A stretch of 64,000 nt of DNA from Phyllobacterium brassicacearum (GCF_003010955.1 NZ_PGGO01000008.1:173745-237744); one strand, 5' to 3'. Positions 17,695-27,378 are shown, counted from the stretch's first letter. Made by a program: numbers and translations. Notes: generated by a model not told the origin, from the sequence alone.

Positions 17695-18636
17695 CTAACC
17701 GTGTGGCTGCCGCAACGCCTCAAGGACCACAATATGTTTGCCCTCTGACGACACGTCTGCGGCGATCCGATCTGACACCTCCTCAGTCATGCAAATCCTC
17801 TTCGCCTCACGACGGCCGAGTTCCAGGATGGCCGGCGCGATGAACGGGTCGAACAGGATCACGTCGGCCATTTGCATAAACCGGACAGATTTCAACGTCA
17901 GCAATTCGGGGTCTTCAGATCCAACCTGAATATGTGTCACCGGCCTGACTGGGGAGCTTGCGGCCGCAATTTCATGCGCCGAGCCGAGGAGGGCAGTTTC
18001 ATTCGGCACCTCCACTGATGAAAAGGCGCGATCGACGAATCCTTCCCAGAAGCGGCGGCGCTGCGGGCCTGGTTTCAGGAGTTCGCCAACGCGGCCGCGA
18101 ACGGCTTTGGCCAAATGCGCCCACGCCGCAAGCGAGGCCGGGAGCAGCGCTTCGAGGCGCCGGCGGATAGCTTGGCCGAGAATAGGCGCCGCCCCGTCGG
18201 TCGAGATGCCGATTACAACCGGCGAGCGATTGACGATGGAGCCAAACTGGAACTGGCAGAAGTCCGGGCGGTCGATGACGTTGCACGGAACACCTGCCCT
18301 GGTGGCGGTATCGAGAAAGTCGCGTGCTTCCTCGTCCGTTGGCGCGTCGGCGACAGCGATCGCGGCACCTCCGAAGCTTGTACTGCACCAGGGATAAGGG
18401 TGGTGGACCATCAACATGCTACCAATCACCGCCGACATCTCTTCACTCAATGCCGGCGCATAAACGTGAACCTCGGCACCGGCTGCCGCAAGCAATTCGG
18501 CCTTCCATGCCGCTGCTGCGCTGCCGCCAGCGACGAGCGCACACTTACCCCTGAGATTGAAGAAAACTGGCAGCACGGCGAGGCTGCGGATAGTTGATTG
18601 AGCGGGACTACTCTGCTGCTTCGACAATATTTGCAT
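17695..18636 (-). CDS. cysG: Siroheme synthase, dehydrogenase/ferrochelatase part with a truncated methyltransferase tail
   Basis: Supplies siroheme for nitrite reductase. Residues about 20-230 match the precorrin-2 dehydrogenase/sirohydrochlorin ferrochelatase half: VFFNLRGKCALVAGGSAAAA (NAD-binding), IGISTDGAAPILGQAIRRRL and LLPASLAAWAHLA. Residues about 235-313 match only the first quarter of uroporphyrinogen-III methyltransferase (PELLTLKSVRFMQMADVILF, ILELGRREAKRI). The SAM-binding GAGPGDPELLT reads GSEDPELLT, and the protein ends where the family would read LKGGDPFVFG. Precorrin-2 must come from a methyltransferase elsewhere. The start overlaps the nasA end by 29 bases. Confidence 0.85.
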   Translation of the reverse strand: MQILSKQQSSPAQSTIRSLAVLPVFFNLRGKCALVAGGSAAAAWKAELLAAAGAEVHVYAPALSEEMSAVIGSMLMVHHPYPWCSTSFGGAAIAVADAPTDEEARDFLDTATRAGVPCNVIDRPDFCQFQFGSIVNRSPVVIGISTDGAAPILGQAIRRRLEALLPASLAAWAHLAKAVRGRVGELLKPGPQRRRFWEGFVDRAFSSVEVPNETALLGSAHEIAAASSPVRPVTHIQVGSEDPELLTLKSVRFMQMADVILFDPFIAPAILELGRREAKRICMTEEVSDRIAADVSSEGKHIVVLEALRQPHG

Positions 18637-21376
18637 CGATGATCCCCCTGATTTCGGCGCGGCAGGAGCCGCAATTTGTTCCAGCCTTCAACGCCTGTCC
18701 GATGGCTTGCACTGAATGGCAGCCGGCGCGGGCAGCCGTCGCAATCTCGTTCGTCCCGACGGAGAAGCACGAACAGACGATGGCGCCCTTATCAGGCATG
18801 TCCTTGCCGGGTCTTCCGGCCAGAAGCTGGAAACGCTTATGCGCATTGGTGAATTGCGCTGCCAATTGATCACCTGCCCAGCTGCGCGATACTGTGACCG
18901 GCTCGCGCGCCACATAGAGCGCCCCAATCAATAGGTCGTCTTCGAACGCTGCCATGCGATGCTGGTTCTGGCGATGATCATGATAGGCGAGCAGCGGCAG
19001 ATCAGGAGCAGTCCCGAACAATTTTCGCGCGAACGCGCTCCAATCCGCGGGTTCCTCGCGACTGGCAAGCTCGAGCCGGAACCCGCCCTCTGTGCGGGCG
19101 AGAGCCCAATAATCGGCGTCGAGAACAGGCTTTTCACGCAAGATGGCGAAGCCATACCAGCGAGCCTGAAATGGCCGAATGGCCACCTGTGCCATTTTAA
19201 GTGCTGGCTGACCGGAGACCGGATCAACATTCGCCGTAACCAGCGTATCGACTCGCGCCATTCCGGCAAACTGTCCCGTCCAGTGCATGGGTACGAAGAC
19301 ATTGCCCCGCGCCTGCCGGTCTGTGAGCAGGGCCCGGACGATGATCGAGCCGTGATCGTTGTTTATTCGCACGAGGCCGGCATCTCCGATACCAAACTCT
19401 GCTGCATCAAGCGGATGAATTTCGACGAAGGGCTCGGCAAAATGTGCGGACAGGCGTGCGCTCTTTCCTGTGCGCGTCATCGTATGCCAATGATCGCGTA
19501 TGCGGCCGGTGTTCAGCGTGAACCCAAATCGCGGATCGGCTGCTTCACGGTTCGCGGGCCGCACCGCAACGAAGCGTGCGCGCCGGTCCTGTGTATAGAA
19601 ATTGCCTTCGGCAAAGAAACGTTTCTCCGCTGCAATTTCTACTGGAGGATTTCCATTTTTCTTCGAATCACGGAAATCCTCCAACTCTTTGTTTTGGCGC
19701 AATTCCGGACGGAAAATCGGGTTCCACTTTTCCTGGAATTGCTCTTGTCCTTGCGGCCACTGAAATGGCTGAAGCGCGTCATAGTCCTCATCGGGTATCG
19801 CGGCATAGGCGCTGATGTCGAAATCGCGGCTGCCATGGTTGCCGTATCCCGAGAGTGCTGCATGTTCGGCGAATATCTGCGACGGGTTATCATAGGAGAA
19901 GTGTTCGGCAAATCCCATACGCCGGGCCACTTGGGTGATAATCCACCAATCGGGCTTTGCCTTGCCCGGCAATGGCAGGAAAGGCCGCTGCCGGCTGATC
20001 CGCCGCTCCGAATTGGTCACCGTACCATCCTTTTCGCCCCAGCCGGTGGCGGGAAGCAGCACATGAGCGTAACGGGTCGTATCAGTTGTTGCATTCATGT
20101 CGGAGATCACGACAAACGGGCAGGCCTTCAACGCCTGAACAACGACATCCGCCTCCGGCATGGAATCGGCGGGATTCGTGGCCATGATCCATAGTGCCTT
20201 GACTGTTCCGTTCCTGACAGCCTTGAAGAGGTCGACGGCTTTCAGCCCCGGTCTGGAGGCGATTGTGGGCGACATCCAGAAGTCCTGAACCAGCTCTCGA
20301 TGCGCTTCGTCTTCGAGGTGCATATGGCCTGCCAGCATATTGGCCAGTCCGCCGACCTCCCGTCCGCCCATGGCGTTGGGCTGGCCGGTTACCGAAAACG
20401 GCCCCATGCCAGCGCGACCGATGCGGCCCGTCGCCAGATGGCAATTGATGATTGCGTTGACCTTATCGGTGCCGCTGACGGATTGGTTCACGCCCTGGCT
20501 ATAAACCGTCACGACCCGTTCGGTTTGAGTGAACAGGCTGAAGAAGGCACGCAGCTCCTCAGGGGCAAGTCCTGTCCGGGCAGAAATGCTGCGCAGATCA
20601 TGGGTCTTGGCTATTGCCAATGCCTCGTTGAAACCGGAGGTGTACCGGTCGACATAGGACCGATCCACTGCTCCTTGCGCGGCGAGAAACCCGAGCAGGC
20701 CGACAAACAGTGCGGTATCGCCGTCCGGCCTGATCGCAAGGTGCATGTCCGCGATATCCGCAGTCATGGTGCGGCGCGGGTCGATGAGGACGATGCGCAT
20801 CTGCGGCCGTTTGGCTTTGGCCGTAGCAATCCGCTGATAGAGAACTGGATGACACCAGGCGAGATTGGAGCCGGTCAATACGATGAGATCGGCGAGTTCC
20901 AGATCCTCATAGGTTCCTGGAACCGTATCCGAGCCAAAAGCACGGCGATGCCCGGCCACCGAAGACGACATGCACAGGCGCGAATTGGTATCGATATTGG
21001 CCGAACCGATGAAGCCCTTCATCAGCTTGTTGGCGACGTAGTAGTCTTCAGTCAAGAGCTGGCCGGATACGTAGAAAGCCACGCTGTCAGGCCCATGCTC
21101 CCTGATTGTTTCCGAAAAACGGGACGCCACCAGGTCAAGCGCCGCGTCCCAGTTTGCCGGCTTTCCATCAGTCTGCGGCGTGAGCAGTCTTCCTTCCAGA
21201 TCGACGGTCTCGCCAAGAGCGGAGCCCTTCGAGCAAAGACGCCCGAAATTGGCGGGGTGATGGGGGTCACCCGCAATGCCAATGGCTCCGCTCTCCTCCC
21301 TGGTGGCGAGAACGCCGCAGCCTACCCCGCAATAGGGGCAGGTGGTGCGAACGGTTCTGGGGAGCACGCTTTCCAT
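18608..21376 (-). CDS. nasA: Assimilatory nitrate reductase catalytic subunit with C-terminal BFD-like domain
   Basis: Cytoplasmic molybdoenzyme reducing nitrate to nitrite. The N-terminal [4Fe-4S] motif CPYCGVGCGVLA is followed by the Mo-bisMGD domains (GQLLTEDYYVANKLMKGF, NIDTNSRLCMSSSVAG, the bacterial NasA hallmark). A molybdopterin-dinucleotide-binding domain follows (LNTGRIRDHWHTMTRTGK). The last ~60 residues form a BFD-like [2Fe-2S] domain (CSCFSVGTNEI, then CGSCRAEI). I start at MESVLPRTVRTTCPYC (922 residues). It lies two bases after nirD. Confidence 0.96.
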   Translation of the reverse strand: MESVLPRTVRTTCPYCGVGCGVLATREESGAIGIAGDPHHPANFGRLCSKGSALGETVDLEGRLLTPQTDGKPANWDAALDLVASRFSETIREHGPDSVAFYVSGQLLTEDYYVANKLMKGFIGSANIDTNSRLCMSSSVAGHRRAFGSDTVPGTYEDLELADLIVLTGSNLAWCHPVLYQRIATAKAKRPQMRIVLIDPRRTMTADIADMHLAIRPDGDTALFVGLLGFLAAQGAVDRSYVDRYTSGFNEALAIAKTHDLRSISARTGLAPEELRAFFSLFTQTERVVTVYSQGVNQSVSGTDKVNAIINCHLATGRIGRAGMGPFSVTGQPNAMGGREVGGLANMLAGHMHLEDEAHRELVQDFWMSPTIASRPGLKAVDLFKAVRNGTVKALWIMATNPADSMPEADVVVQALKACPFVVISDMNATTDTTRYAHVLLPATGWGEKDGTVTNSERRISRQRPFLPLPGKAKPDWWIITQVARRMGFAEHFSYDNPSQIFAEHAALSGYGNHGSRDFDISAYAAIPDEDYDALQPFQWPQGQEQFQEKWNPIFRPELRQNKELEDFRDSKKNGNPPVEIAAEKRFFAEGNFYTQDRRARFVAVRPANREAADPRFGFTLNTGRIRDHWHTMTRTGKSARLSAHFAEPFVEIHPLDAAEFGIGDAGLVRINNDHGSIIVRALLTDRQARGNVFVPMHWTGQFAGMARVDTLVTANVDPVSGQPALKMAQVAIRPFQARWYGFAILREKPVLDADYWALARTEGGFRLELASREEPADWSAFARKLFGTAPDLPLLAYHDHRQNQHRMAAFEDDLLIGALYVAREPVTVSRSWAGDQLAAQFTNAHKRFQLLAGRPGKDMPDKGAIVCSCFSVGTNEIATAARAGCHSVQAIGQALKAGTNCGSCRAEIRGIIDANIVEAAE

Positions 21377-21377
21377 T

Positions 21378-21710
21378 CTATTCCGCCGCAACGGCAACGC
21401 GTTCGAGCGAGGCAAATATCCTGTCGCCATCAAGCTTGATGGCAACGGTTTTCACGCTTCCTTCGTCGGCTCCAAGCGCCTTGCCCGTCTCGAGTGAAAT
21501 CACCCAATTGTGCAAGGGACAGGTCACTGCCGCTCCGTGCACGATGCCTTGGCTCAATGGCCCGCCTTTGTGCGGACAATGGTCGTCAATGGCGAAAATC
21601 TGATCTTCCATGGTTCGAAAGACCGCAATCTTGCTTTGTGGCGTTCTCACACAGCGTGCGCCGCGGCGGGGGATATCGTTGATGGATCCAATTTCAACCC
21701 AGTCATTCAT
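21378..21710 (-). CDS. nirD: Nitrite reductase small subunit (Rieske-type)
   Basis: Partner of NirB with a Rieske-like [2Fe-2S] fold, 110 residues. The cluster motifs CPHKGGPLSQG and CPLHNWVISLETG are intact with both Cys-His pairs, unlike some NirD proteins that lost the ligands. The chosen ATG (MNDWVEIGSIND) lies 6 bases after the nirB stop; a TTG two codons upstream is the alternative. Cotranscribed between nirB and nasA. Confidence 0.95.
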   Translation of the reverse strand: MNDWVEIGSINDIPRRGARCVRTPQSKIAVFRTMEDQIFAIDDHCPHKGGPLSQGIVHGAAVTCPLHNWVISLETGKALGADEGSVKTVAIKLDGDRIFASLERVAVAAE

Positions 21711-21716
21711 GAGCAA

Positions 21717-24182
21717 TTACTCCGCAGCCTGTGGATAGCCGATGGTCGCCATTGGCTGGAATTCGTGTTTGTCGACGCCTGAAACCCGCTCCGACCAGGG
21801 ATCGACCTGGGCAAACTTCTGGCTGAAAACAAACCGGTCAAAGTATCCTTGGCGCTTTTGCGCATCACCCATAATCTGGCGGCGAATTTCATCGAGACCA
21901 ACGCGCTTCGCCCATTTGTAGATGCGTTCGAGATAACGGCCCTGTTCGCGGTACATTTGCGTCAGTGCCACGACATGCTCCAGCGCTTCATCTTCCGTCT
22001 TGACCAGCCCAAGAATTTCAGTGCCCTTGATGTCGAGACCAGCTGCTCCGGCAAAATGGATCTCGTAGCCGGAATCGACGCAAATGATCCCGACATCCTT
22101 GCAGGTGGCTTCGGCGCAATTGCGCGGACAGCCGGAGACCGCCATCTTGACCTTGGCAGGCGTCCACGAACCCCACATGAATTTCTCGATCCGGATGCCC
22201 AGGCCCGTGGAGTCTTGCGTGCCGAACCGGCACCAATCGGTCCCGACGCAGGTTTTCACCGTGCGCAGGCCCTTGGCGTAGGCTTGACCTGACACGAATC
22301 CGGCCTTGCCGAGGTCAGCCCAAACGGCGGGCAAGTCCTCCTTCTTGATGCCCAGCATGTCGATACGCTGACCGCCTGTCACCTTCACTGCCGGGATATC
22401 AAATTTATCGACCACATCAGCGATCGCGCGCAATTCCTTCGAATTGGTCACTCCGCCCCACATGCGTGGGACGACCGAATAGGTGCCGTCCTTCTGGATA
22501 TTCGCGTGTACCCGCTCGTTGATGAAGCGCGATTGATAATCATCCGCATACTCGTCCGGCCAATCCGCGACGAGATAGTAGTTCAGCGCCGGCCTGCATT
22601 TGGCGCAGCCGCAGGAGGTTTTCCATTCGAGTTCCTGCATGACTTCCGGAATTGACTTCAGCTTCTTGGCCACGATCAGACGGCGCACATCATCGTGACC
22701 AAGATCAGTGCAGTTGCACATCGGCGTTACGGCGGAAGGGTTATAGGAATCGCCCAACGTCAGCGACAGCAGCTGTTCGACGAGACCCGTGCAGCTTCCG
22801 CAGGAAGCCGAAGCCTTCGTATGAGCACGCACATCGTCCAGCGATGTCAGGCCCTTGCCGGTAATTGCACCGGTGATCTTCCCCTTACAAACGCCGTTGC
22901 AACCGCAGATTTCCGCATCATCTGGCAAGGCTGCAACGGCCGCCATAGGGTCCAGCGGGGACCCTCCCTGATAGGACTGGCCGAAAATCAGGGTGTCGCG
23001 CATCTCCGAAATATCCGTGCGCTTCTTGGTAAGGTCGTGGAACCAGGCGCCATCGGAGGTTTCACCATAAAGAACCGTACCGATGATACGGTCATCCTTC
23101 AGGACGAGACGCTTGTAGACACCGGCAGCCGCATCGCGCAGCACGATCTCATGCCGGTCATCACCCTCACCGAGATCGCCAACCGAAAAGAGGTTGATAC
23201 CTGTGACCTTCAGCTTGGTTGGTGTCTCACTGTGGACAAAGGCCGCCTCACTGTTCCCGGCAAGCTGCGCAGCCACGACCCGCGCCATCTCATAGAGCGG
23301 CGCAACCAGGCCGTAGCATTGACCGCCCACCTCGGCGCATTCGCCAATAGAGTAAATGTCTCCGTCGGAGGTGAGCATGCTCGCGTCCGTGAGAATGCCC
23401 CGATTGATATCAAGGCCGGCTTCCTTGGCCAGCGCAGCGTTTGGGCGGATTCCGACTGCCATCACCACCAGGTCACACGGAATGGTTGTTCCGTCGGCAA
23501 GCAGGACGCCTTCGACCTTGTTGGTCCCAATGATTTCCTTTGTGTTGGCCTTGGTCATCACACGGATGCCGCGTTGTTCAACGGCTTTTTCGAGTAGATA
23601 ACCCGCCGGGGGATCGAGCTGACGTTCCATGAGTGTCGGCATGACGTGCAACACGGTGACGTCCATGCCACGCGATTTCAGACCCGCCGCCGCTTCCAGC
23701 CCGAGCAGGCCACCACCGATGACGACCGCGCGTGCACGCGATTGCGCGGCAAGCAACATTGCATTGACATCGTCAAGGTCTCGATAGGTCAATACACCGG
23801 GGAGATCCTTGCCGGGCAAGGGCAATATGAACGGCACGGAGCCCGTGGCGATCAGGAGCTTGTCGTATGGTTCGGTTGTACCGGCCTCGGAGGTGACGGT
23901 CTTCGCGTCGCGATCGATTCTGGTGACTTTATGGCCCTTATAGAGCGTGATGCCGTGCTTGATGTACCAGCCATCGCCATGGATGATGATTTCTTCGAAT
24001 TCCTTCTCGCCGGAAAGGACCGGCGAGAGCATGATGCGGTCATAATTGACGCGTGGTTCGGCATTGAAAATCGTCACTTCATAGGCGTCGGGCGCCAGCT
24101 CGAAAAGGTGTTCGAGCGCCCGGCCGGGTGCCATGCCATTGCCGATGACAACCAGCTTCTGCTTTTTCTCAGGTGCTTGCAT
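21717..24182 (-). CDS. nirB: Nitrite reductase [NAD(P)H] large subunit
   Basis: Cytoplasmic siroheme enzyme that reduces nitrite to ammonium, 821 residues. An FAD/NAD(P)H-binding oxidoreductase domain comes first (KLVVIGNGMAPGRALEHL, RAVVIGGGLLGLEAAAG). Two BFD [2Fe-2S] modules sit at about 420-540 (CGCNGVCKGKITGA, CGSCTGL, CGCAKCRPAL). The sulfite/nitrite reductase domains follow, with siroheme-[4Fe-4S] ligands CVGTDWC and CPRNC. The gene is two bases downstream of the nrtC-like ATPase and its siroheme need explains the nearby cysG. Confidence 0.97.
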   Translation of the reverse strand: MQAPEKKQKLVVIGNGMAPGRALEHLFELAPDAYEVTIFNAEPRVNYDRIMLSPVLSGEKEFEEIIIHGDGWYIKHGITLYKGHKVTRIDRDAKTVTSEAGTTEPYDKLLIATGSVPFILPLPGKDLPGVLTYRDLDDVNAMLLAAQSRARAVVIGGGLLGLEAAAGLKSRGMDVTVLHVMPTLMERQLDPPAGYLLEKAVEQRGIRVMTKANTKEIIGTNKVEGVLLADGTTIPCDLVVMAVGIRPNAALAKEAGLDINRGILTDASMLTSDGDIYSIGECAEVGGQCYGLVAPLYEMARVVAAQLAGNSEAAFVHSETPTKLKVTGINLFSVGDLGEGDDRHEIVLRDAAAGVYKRLVLKDDRIIGTVLYGETSDGAWFHDLTKKRTDISEMRDTLIFGQSYQGGSPLDPMAAVAALPDDAEICGCNGVCKGKITGAITGKGLTSLDDVRAHTKASASCGSCTGLVEQLLSLTLGDSYNPSAVTPMCNCTDLGHDDVRRLIVAKKLKSIPEVMQELEWKTSCGCAKCRPALNYYLVADWPDEYADDYQSRFINERVHANIQKDGTYSVVPRMWGGVTNSKELRAIADVVDKFDIPAVKVTGGQRIDMLGIKKEDLPAVWADLGKAGFVSGQAYAKGLRTVKTCVGTDWCRFGTQDSTGLGIRIEKFMWGSWTPAKVKMAVSGCPRNCAEATCKDVGIICVDSGYEIHFAGAAGLDIKGTEILGLVKTEDEALEHVVALTQMYREQGRYLERIYKWAKRVGLDEIRRQIMGDAQKRQGYFDRFVFSQKFAQVDPWSERVSGVDKHEFQPMATIGYPQAAE

Positions 24183-24183
24183 C

Positions 24184-24981
24184 TCACGCGGCCTCCACGA
24201 GCCGATGACGTTCGTAGAGGAACTTCAGCACAGCCGAGCGGCAGCGAATATAAGTGACATCCGATGCCAGTTCGATGCGGCGGCGCGGACGAATGAGAGG
24301 TACGTCCAAAACCTCTCCGATCCTGGCCGATGGTCCATTGGTCATCATGACGATACGGTCGGAGAGAAGCACCGCTTCATCTACGTCGTGGGTAATCATC
24401 AATACTGTATTGGCAAGTTCGGCATGAATCTGCATGACCTGATCCTGCAGATGTGCCCGCGTCAGGGCGTCGAGAGCCCCGAACGGTTCGTCGAGCAGCA
24501 GGACTTTTGGCTCCATCGCCAATGCCCGAGCTATGCCAACACGTTGCTTCATGCCGCCCGATACTTCCGACGGGCGCTTGTCCTTGGCATGAACCATCTG
24601 AACCAGTTCGAGGTTGCGCATGGTCCACTCATGCCGCTCGGCCCGGTTCTTCGCGCCTGAGAAAACCTTGTCTACGGCCAGTTTGACGTTTTCATAGACC
24701 GTCAGCCAGGGGAGCAGCGAATGGTTCTGAAACACCACCGCCCGGTCCGGTCCCGGTGCATCGACGACAGCTCCCTCGAGAAACACCACACCGCGCGTTG
24801 CCTCTGTCAGGCCGGCCACTATGTTCAGAAGCGTCGATTTCCCGCAGCCGGAGTGGCCGATAATCGAGATGAACTCACCTTTGTCGACGTTAAGCGAAAC
24901 CTGGTTCAGCACTTGTGTGCTCGCGCCACCACGGCTGAACACCATGTCGATCTGTTCGAGCGAGAGATAGGGTTTTGACAT
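24184..24981 (-). CDS. nrtC: Nitrate/nitrite ABC transporter ATP-binding protein
   Basis: ATPase of the nitrate uptake system, 265 residues, equivalent to NrtD/NasD of other nomenclatures. Walker A is GHSGCGKSTLLN, the signature is VSGGMKQRVGIARALAMEP and Walker B is VLLLDEPFGALD, followed by MITHDVDEAVLLSDRIVMM. The C-terminus lacks the solute-binding extension of cyanobacterial NrtC. The ATG (MSKPYLSLEQ) has an AAGGAAA ribosome site; an upstream TTG is less likely. Tightly packed with nrtB (11 bases). Confidence 0.93.
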   Translation of the reverse strand: MSKPYLSLEQIDMVFSRGGASTQVLNQVSLNVDKGEFISIIGHSGCGKSTLLNIVAGLTEATRGVVFLEGAVVDAPGPDRAVVFQNHSLLPWLTVYENVKLAVDKVFSGAKNRAERHEWTMRNLELVQMVHAKDKRPSEVSGGMKQRVGIARALAMEPKVLLLDEPFGALDALTRAHLQDQVMQIHAELANTVLMITHDVDEAVLLSDRIVMMTNGPSARIGEVLDVPLIRPRRRIELASDVTYIRCRSAVLKFLYERHRLVEAA

Positions 24982-24992
24982 GATTGTTTCCT

Positions 24993-25886
24993 TCAAGCAC
25001 TGAGCGTGTTGCGGGTGACGACTTTGGCAACGGATGCAATGGCACGATCGAGCAGATAGCCGACGATGCCGACATAGATGAGGGCGAGAATGATGTCGCT
25101 AATGCGTGAGGAGTTCCAAGCGTCCCAGATGAAGAAACCGATGCCGACACCACCAATGAGCATTTCAGCGGCAACGATGGCGAGCCAGGACAGACCGATA
25201 CCGATACGCAACCCCGTGAAGATATAAGGTGCCGCCGCCGGGATCATGATCTTGGTGAAATACTCGAACTGATTGAGACGCAGCACCTTTGCAACGTTGC
25301 GGTAATCCTGGGGGATATTGCGGATACCAACCGCCGTATTGATGATGATCGGCCAGATGGCCGTGATGAAAATCACGAAGATCGCCGAGGGGTTGCCGTC
25401 CTTGAAAGCTGCCAATGACAGCGGCAGCCAGGCAAGCGGTGGAACGGTGCGTAAGACCTGGAAAATCGGATCAAGACCGCGCATTGCCCAGTCGCTCTGA
25501 CCGACCAGTGCACCAAGAGCGATCCCTGCGATTGCCGCAAGGCAATAGCCGAAGGCCACACGCCTGAGACTGGCGAGGATGTGCCAGAACAGACCCTGGT
25601 CAACGCCTTGCCCCACATAGAATGGATCGACGATCAATTCCCAGGTTTCGGATACCACGCGCGACGGCGGTGGAACACTCGCCGTTGGCGAGGAGCAAAT
25701 GACTTCCCAAAGGACCAGCAGAAACGCCAGCGTGACCAGGGGCGGCAACATATGTCCTGCAAGGGCAGAGAGCCACTGCGGAAAGGGCCGCCGAGCAACA
25801 GATGATTTGGGAGTGCTCAAAGGGACGACCTTTGCTTGGCTGTGTGGCTGTTCTTGTCGATTGATCCGAACGGGGCTGACGGTCAT
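24993..25886 (-). CDS. nrtB: Nitrate/nitrite ABC transporter permease
   Basis: Inner-membrane channel of the nitrate importer, 297 residues. About six to seven hydrophobic segments, with the binding-protein-dependent transport signature around RTVPPLAWLPLSLAAFKDGN and the coupling-helix region KVLRLNQFEYFTKIMIPAA. I start at MTVSPVRINRQ, 10 bases downstream of nrtA. The longest open frame extends 73 codons into nrtA and is not credible. The substrate (nitrate or nitrite) is inferred from the reductase genes in the same cluster. Confidence 0.93.
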   Translation of the reverse strand: MTVSPVRINRQEQPHSQAKVVPLSTPKSSVARRPFPQWLSALAGHMLPPLVTLAFLLVLWEVICSSPTASVPPPSRVVSETWELIVDPFYVGQGVDQGLFWHILASLRRVAFGYCLAAIAGIALGALVGQSDWAMRGLDPIFQVLRTVPPLAWLPLSLAAFKDGNPSAIFVIFITAIWPIIINTAVGIRNIPQDYRNVAKVLRLNQFEYFTKIMIPAAAPYIFTGLRIGIGLSWLAIVAAEMLIGGVGIGFFIWDAWNSSRISDIILALIYVGIVGYLLDRAIASVAKVVTRNTLSA

Positions 25887-25896
25887 ACCGGTTCCT

Positions 25897-27195
25897 TCAC
25901 GCAAAACGTTTGATGTCGAGGCTGGCGAGATAGGTCTGCGGGTCGTCCGGATCGAAGACCTTGCCATCGAAAAAGGTTTCAGGACCTCGCGATTTCGAAG
26001 CCGGGATATCCGTTGCAGCAACGCCAAGGGCCGATGCCGCCTCGCGCCAGAGATCCTCCCGGTTGACTTTGGCAACCAGCGCGTTGACGTCCGTATCCGG
26101 CGCAAATTTGCCCCAGCGGATATTCTCGGTCAGGAACCATTTTTCATGGCTCTGGAACGGATAGGAAGCGTGATCGCGCCAGAATTTCATCAAGTGCGGG
26201 CTGGCTGGCTCGACACGCCCGGAGCCATAGTCATACTCGCCCTTCAACCGTCCAGCGATATCGGTGGCGGGAACATTGAACCAGGCGCGCTTGCCGACGA
26301 TTGCCGCCAGTTCGTCCTTGTTCGCCATGTCGTCAGCCCACTGCTGGGCTTCCAGGACCGCCATCAATAGTGCCTTGGTCGCAATGGGATTTTTCTCGAC
26401 CCAATCGGCGCGCATGGCAAAGGATTTTTCCGGATGCCTGGACCAGATTTCTGCCGTATTGACTGCTGTGTAACCGATGCCTTGGTTGACGAGCTGCGCA
26501 TTCCACGGCTCGCCAACACAGAAACAGTCCATGGTGCCGACTTTCATATTGGCAACCATCTGCGGCGGCGGAACTACGATGGTTTCGACATCCTTGTCGG
26601 GGTCGATGCCGCCGGCTGCGAGCCAGTAACGAATCCACAGATCATGTGTACCACCCGGGAATGTCATTGCAGCCTTGCCTGCGTTGCCCTCGGCCTTCTT
26701 CTTGGCAAAAGCCTCTTTCAGTACACCAGAATTGGCGCCGACTTTCAGATCCGCATAGGCGGCACCGACGGAGATCCCCTGCGCGTCGAGATTGAGGCGC
26801 GCGAGAATGACCATCGGCAAAGGCTGATTGTTCTGGGTCACCTTGCCGGTACTGATGAGGTACGGCATCGGAGTGAGAATATGTGCGCCGTCGATACCGT
26901 TGCCGGCCGAACCCAACACGAGATTGTCGCGTGTGGTGCCCCATGAGGCCTGCTTGACCACCTCGACGTCCGGCATGCCGTATTTTGCAAACAGACCTTT
27001 TTCCTTGGCGACGATCAATGGTGCGGAATCGGTAAGCGCAATAAAGCCGAGGGTTGCCTTTGTGGTCTCGGGAGCGGCAGTTGCCGCAAAAGCGCCACCA
27101 GGAAAGGCAGATTTGGCGGCAGCAAGCAATGCCAGCGTTCCGCCTGCTTTCAGAAGCTTTCGTCTGTGCATGCCAGTCGACAGAATGTCTTTCAT
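25897..27195 (-). CDS. nrtA: Nitrate/nitrite ABC transporter substrate-binding protein (Tat signal)
   Basis: Periplasmic NrtA/CmpA-family nitrate-binding protein, 432 residues. The start MKDILSTGMHRRKLLKAGG includes a twin-arginine motif (HRRKLLK), a hydrophobic core and likely cleavage near GGAFA, so export is probably by the Tat pathway, whose TatC is also in this window. Family motifs include AHILTPMPYLIS, VPPPQMVANMKVGTMDCFCVGEPW-like sequence and SHEKWFLTENIRWG. A ribosome site AGGGG precedes the ATG. The 5' leader carries a sigma-54 promoter and an intrinsic terminator. Confidence 0.95.
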   Translation of the reverse strand: MKDILSTGMHRRKLLKAGGTLALLAAAKSAFPGGAFAATAAPETTKATLGFIALTDSAPLIVAKEKGLFAKYGMPDVEVVKQASWGTTRDNLVLGSAGNGIDGAHILTPMPYLISTGKVTQNNQPLPMVILARLNLDAQGISVGAAYADLKVGANSGVLKEAFAKKKAEGNAGKAAMTFPGGTHDLWIRYWLAAGGIDPDKDVETIVVPPPQMVANMKVGTMDCFCVGEPWNAQLVNQGIGYTAVNTAEIWSRHPEKSFAMRADWVEKNPIATKALLMAVLEAQQWADDMANKDELAAIVGKRAWFNVPATDIAGRLKGEYDYGSGRVEPASPHLMKFWRDHASYPFQSHEKWFLTENIRWGKFAPDTDVNALVAKVNREDLWREAASALGVAATDIPASKSRGPETFFDGKVFDPDDPQTYLASLDIKRFA

Positions 27196-27241
27196 CGTAT
27201 TTCCCCTGAAACGCGTCGGCCTTTCCAGCCGATTGAGCCAT

Positions 27242-27308
27242 AAAAAAACGCCGCTGGATGGAGTGCATCCCAGGCCATACCTGCAGAATGAACTCACCCG
27301 AGCGACGT
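27242..27308 (-). terminator. Leader attenuator upstream of nrtA (probable NasT target)
   Basis: On the minus strand ACGTCGCT (27308-27301) can pair with AGCGGCGT (27255-27248), immediately followed by a run of T at 27247-27242. Inside lies a hairpin CTGGGATG-CACTC-CATCCAG (27273-27254). An alternative hairpin CAGG-TATGG-CCTG (27283-27271) overlaps it and would exclude it. Just upstream GAC-ACAGAC-GTC (27315-27304) presents a hexaloop with A at position 1 and G at position 4, the ANTAR-protein recognition pattern, and it overlaps one arm of the terminator. The terminator stands between promoter and start codon, as expected for antitermination control. Confidence 0.75.
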
Positions 27309-27378
27309 CTGTGTCTTTGAAAGCACCCGATGCCGGTGCCTGCGGTTCCTGTCGTCATTGACGGAACGAAATTATTAA

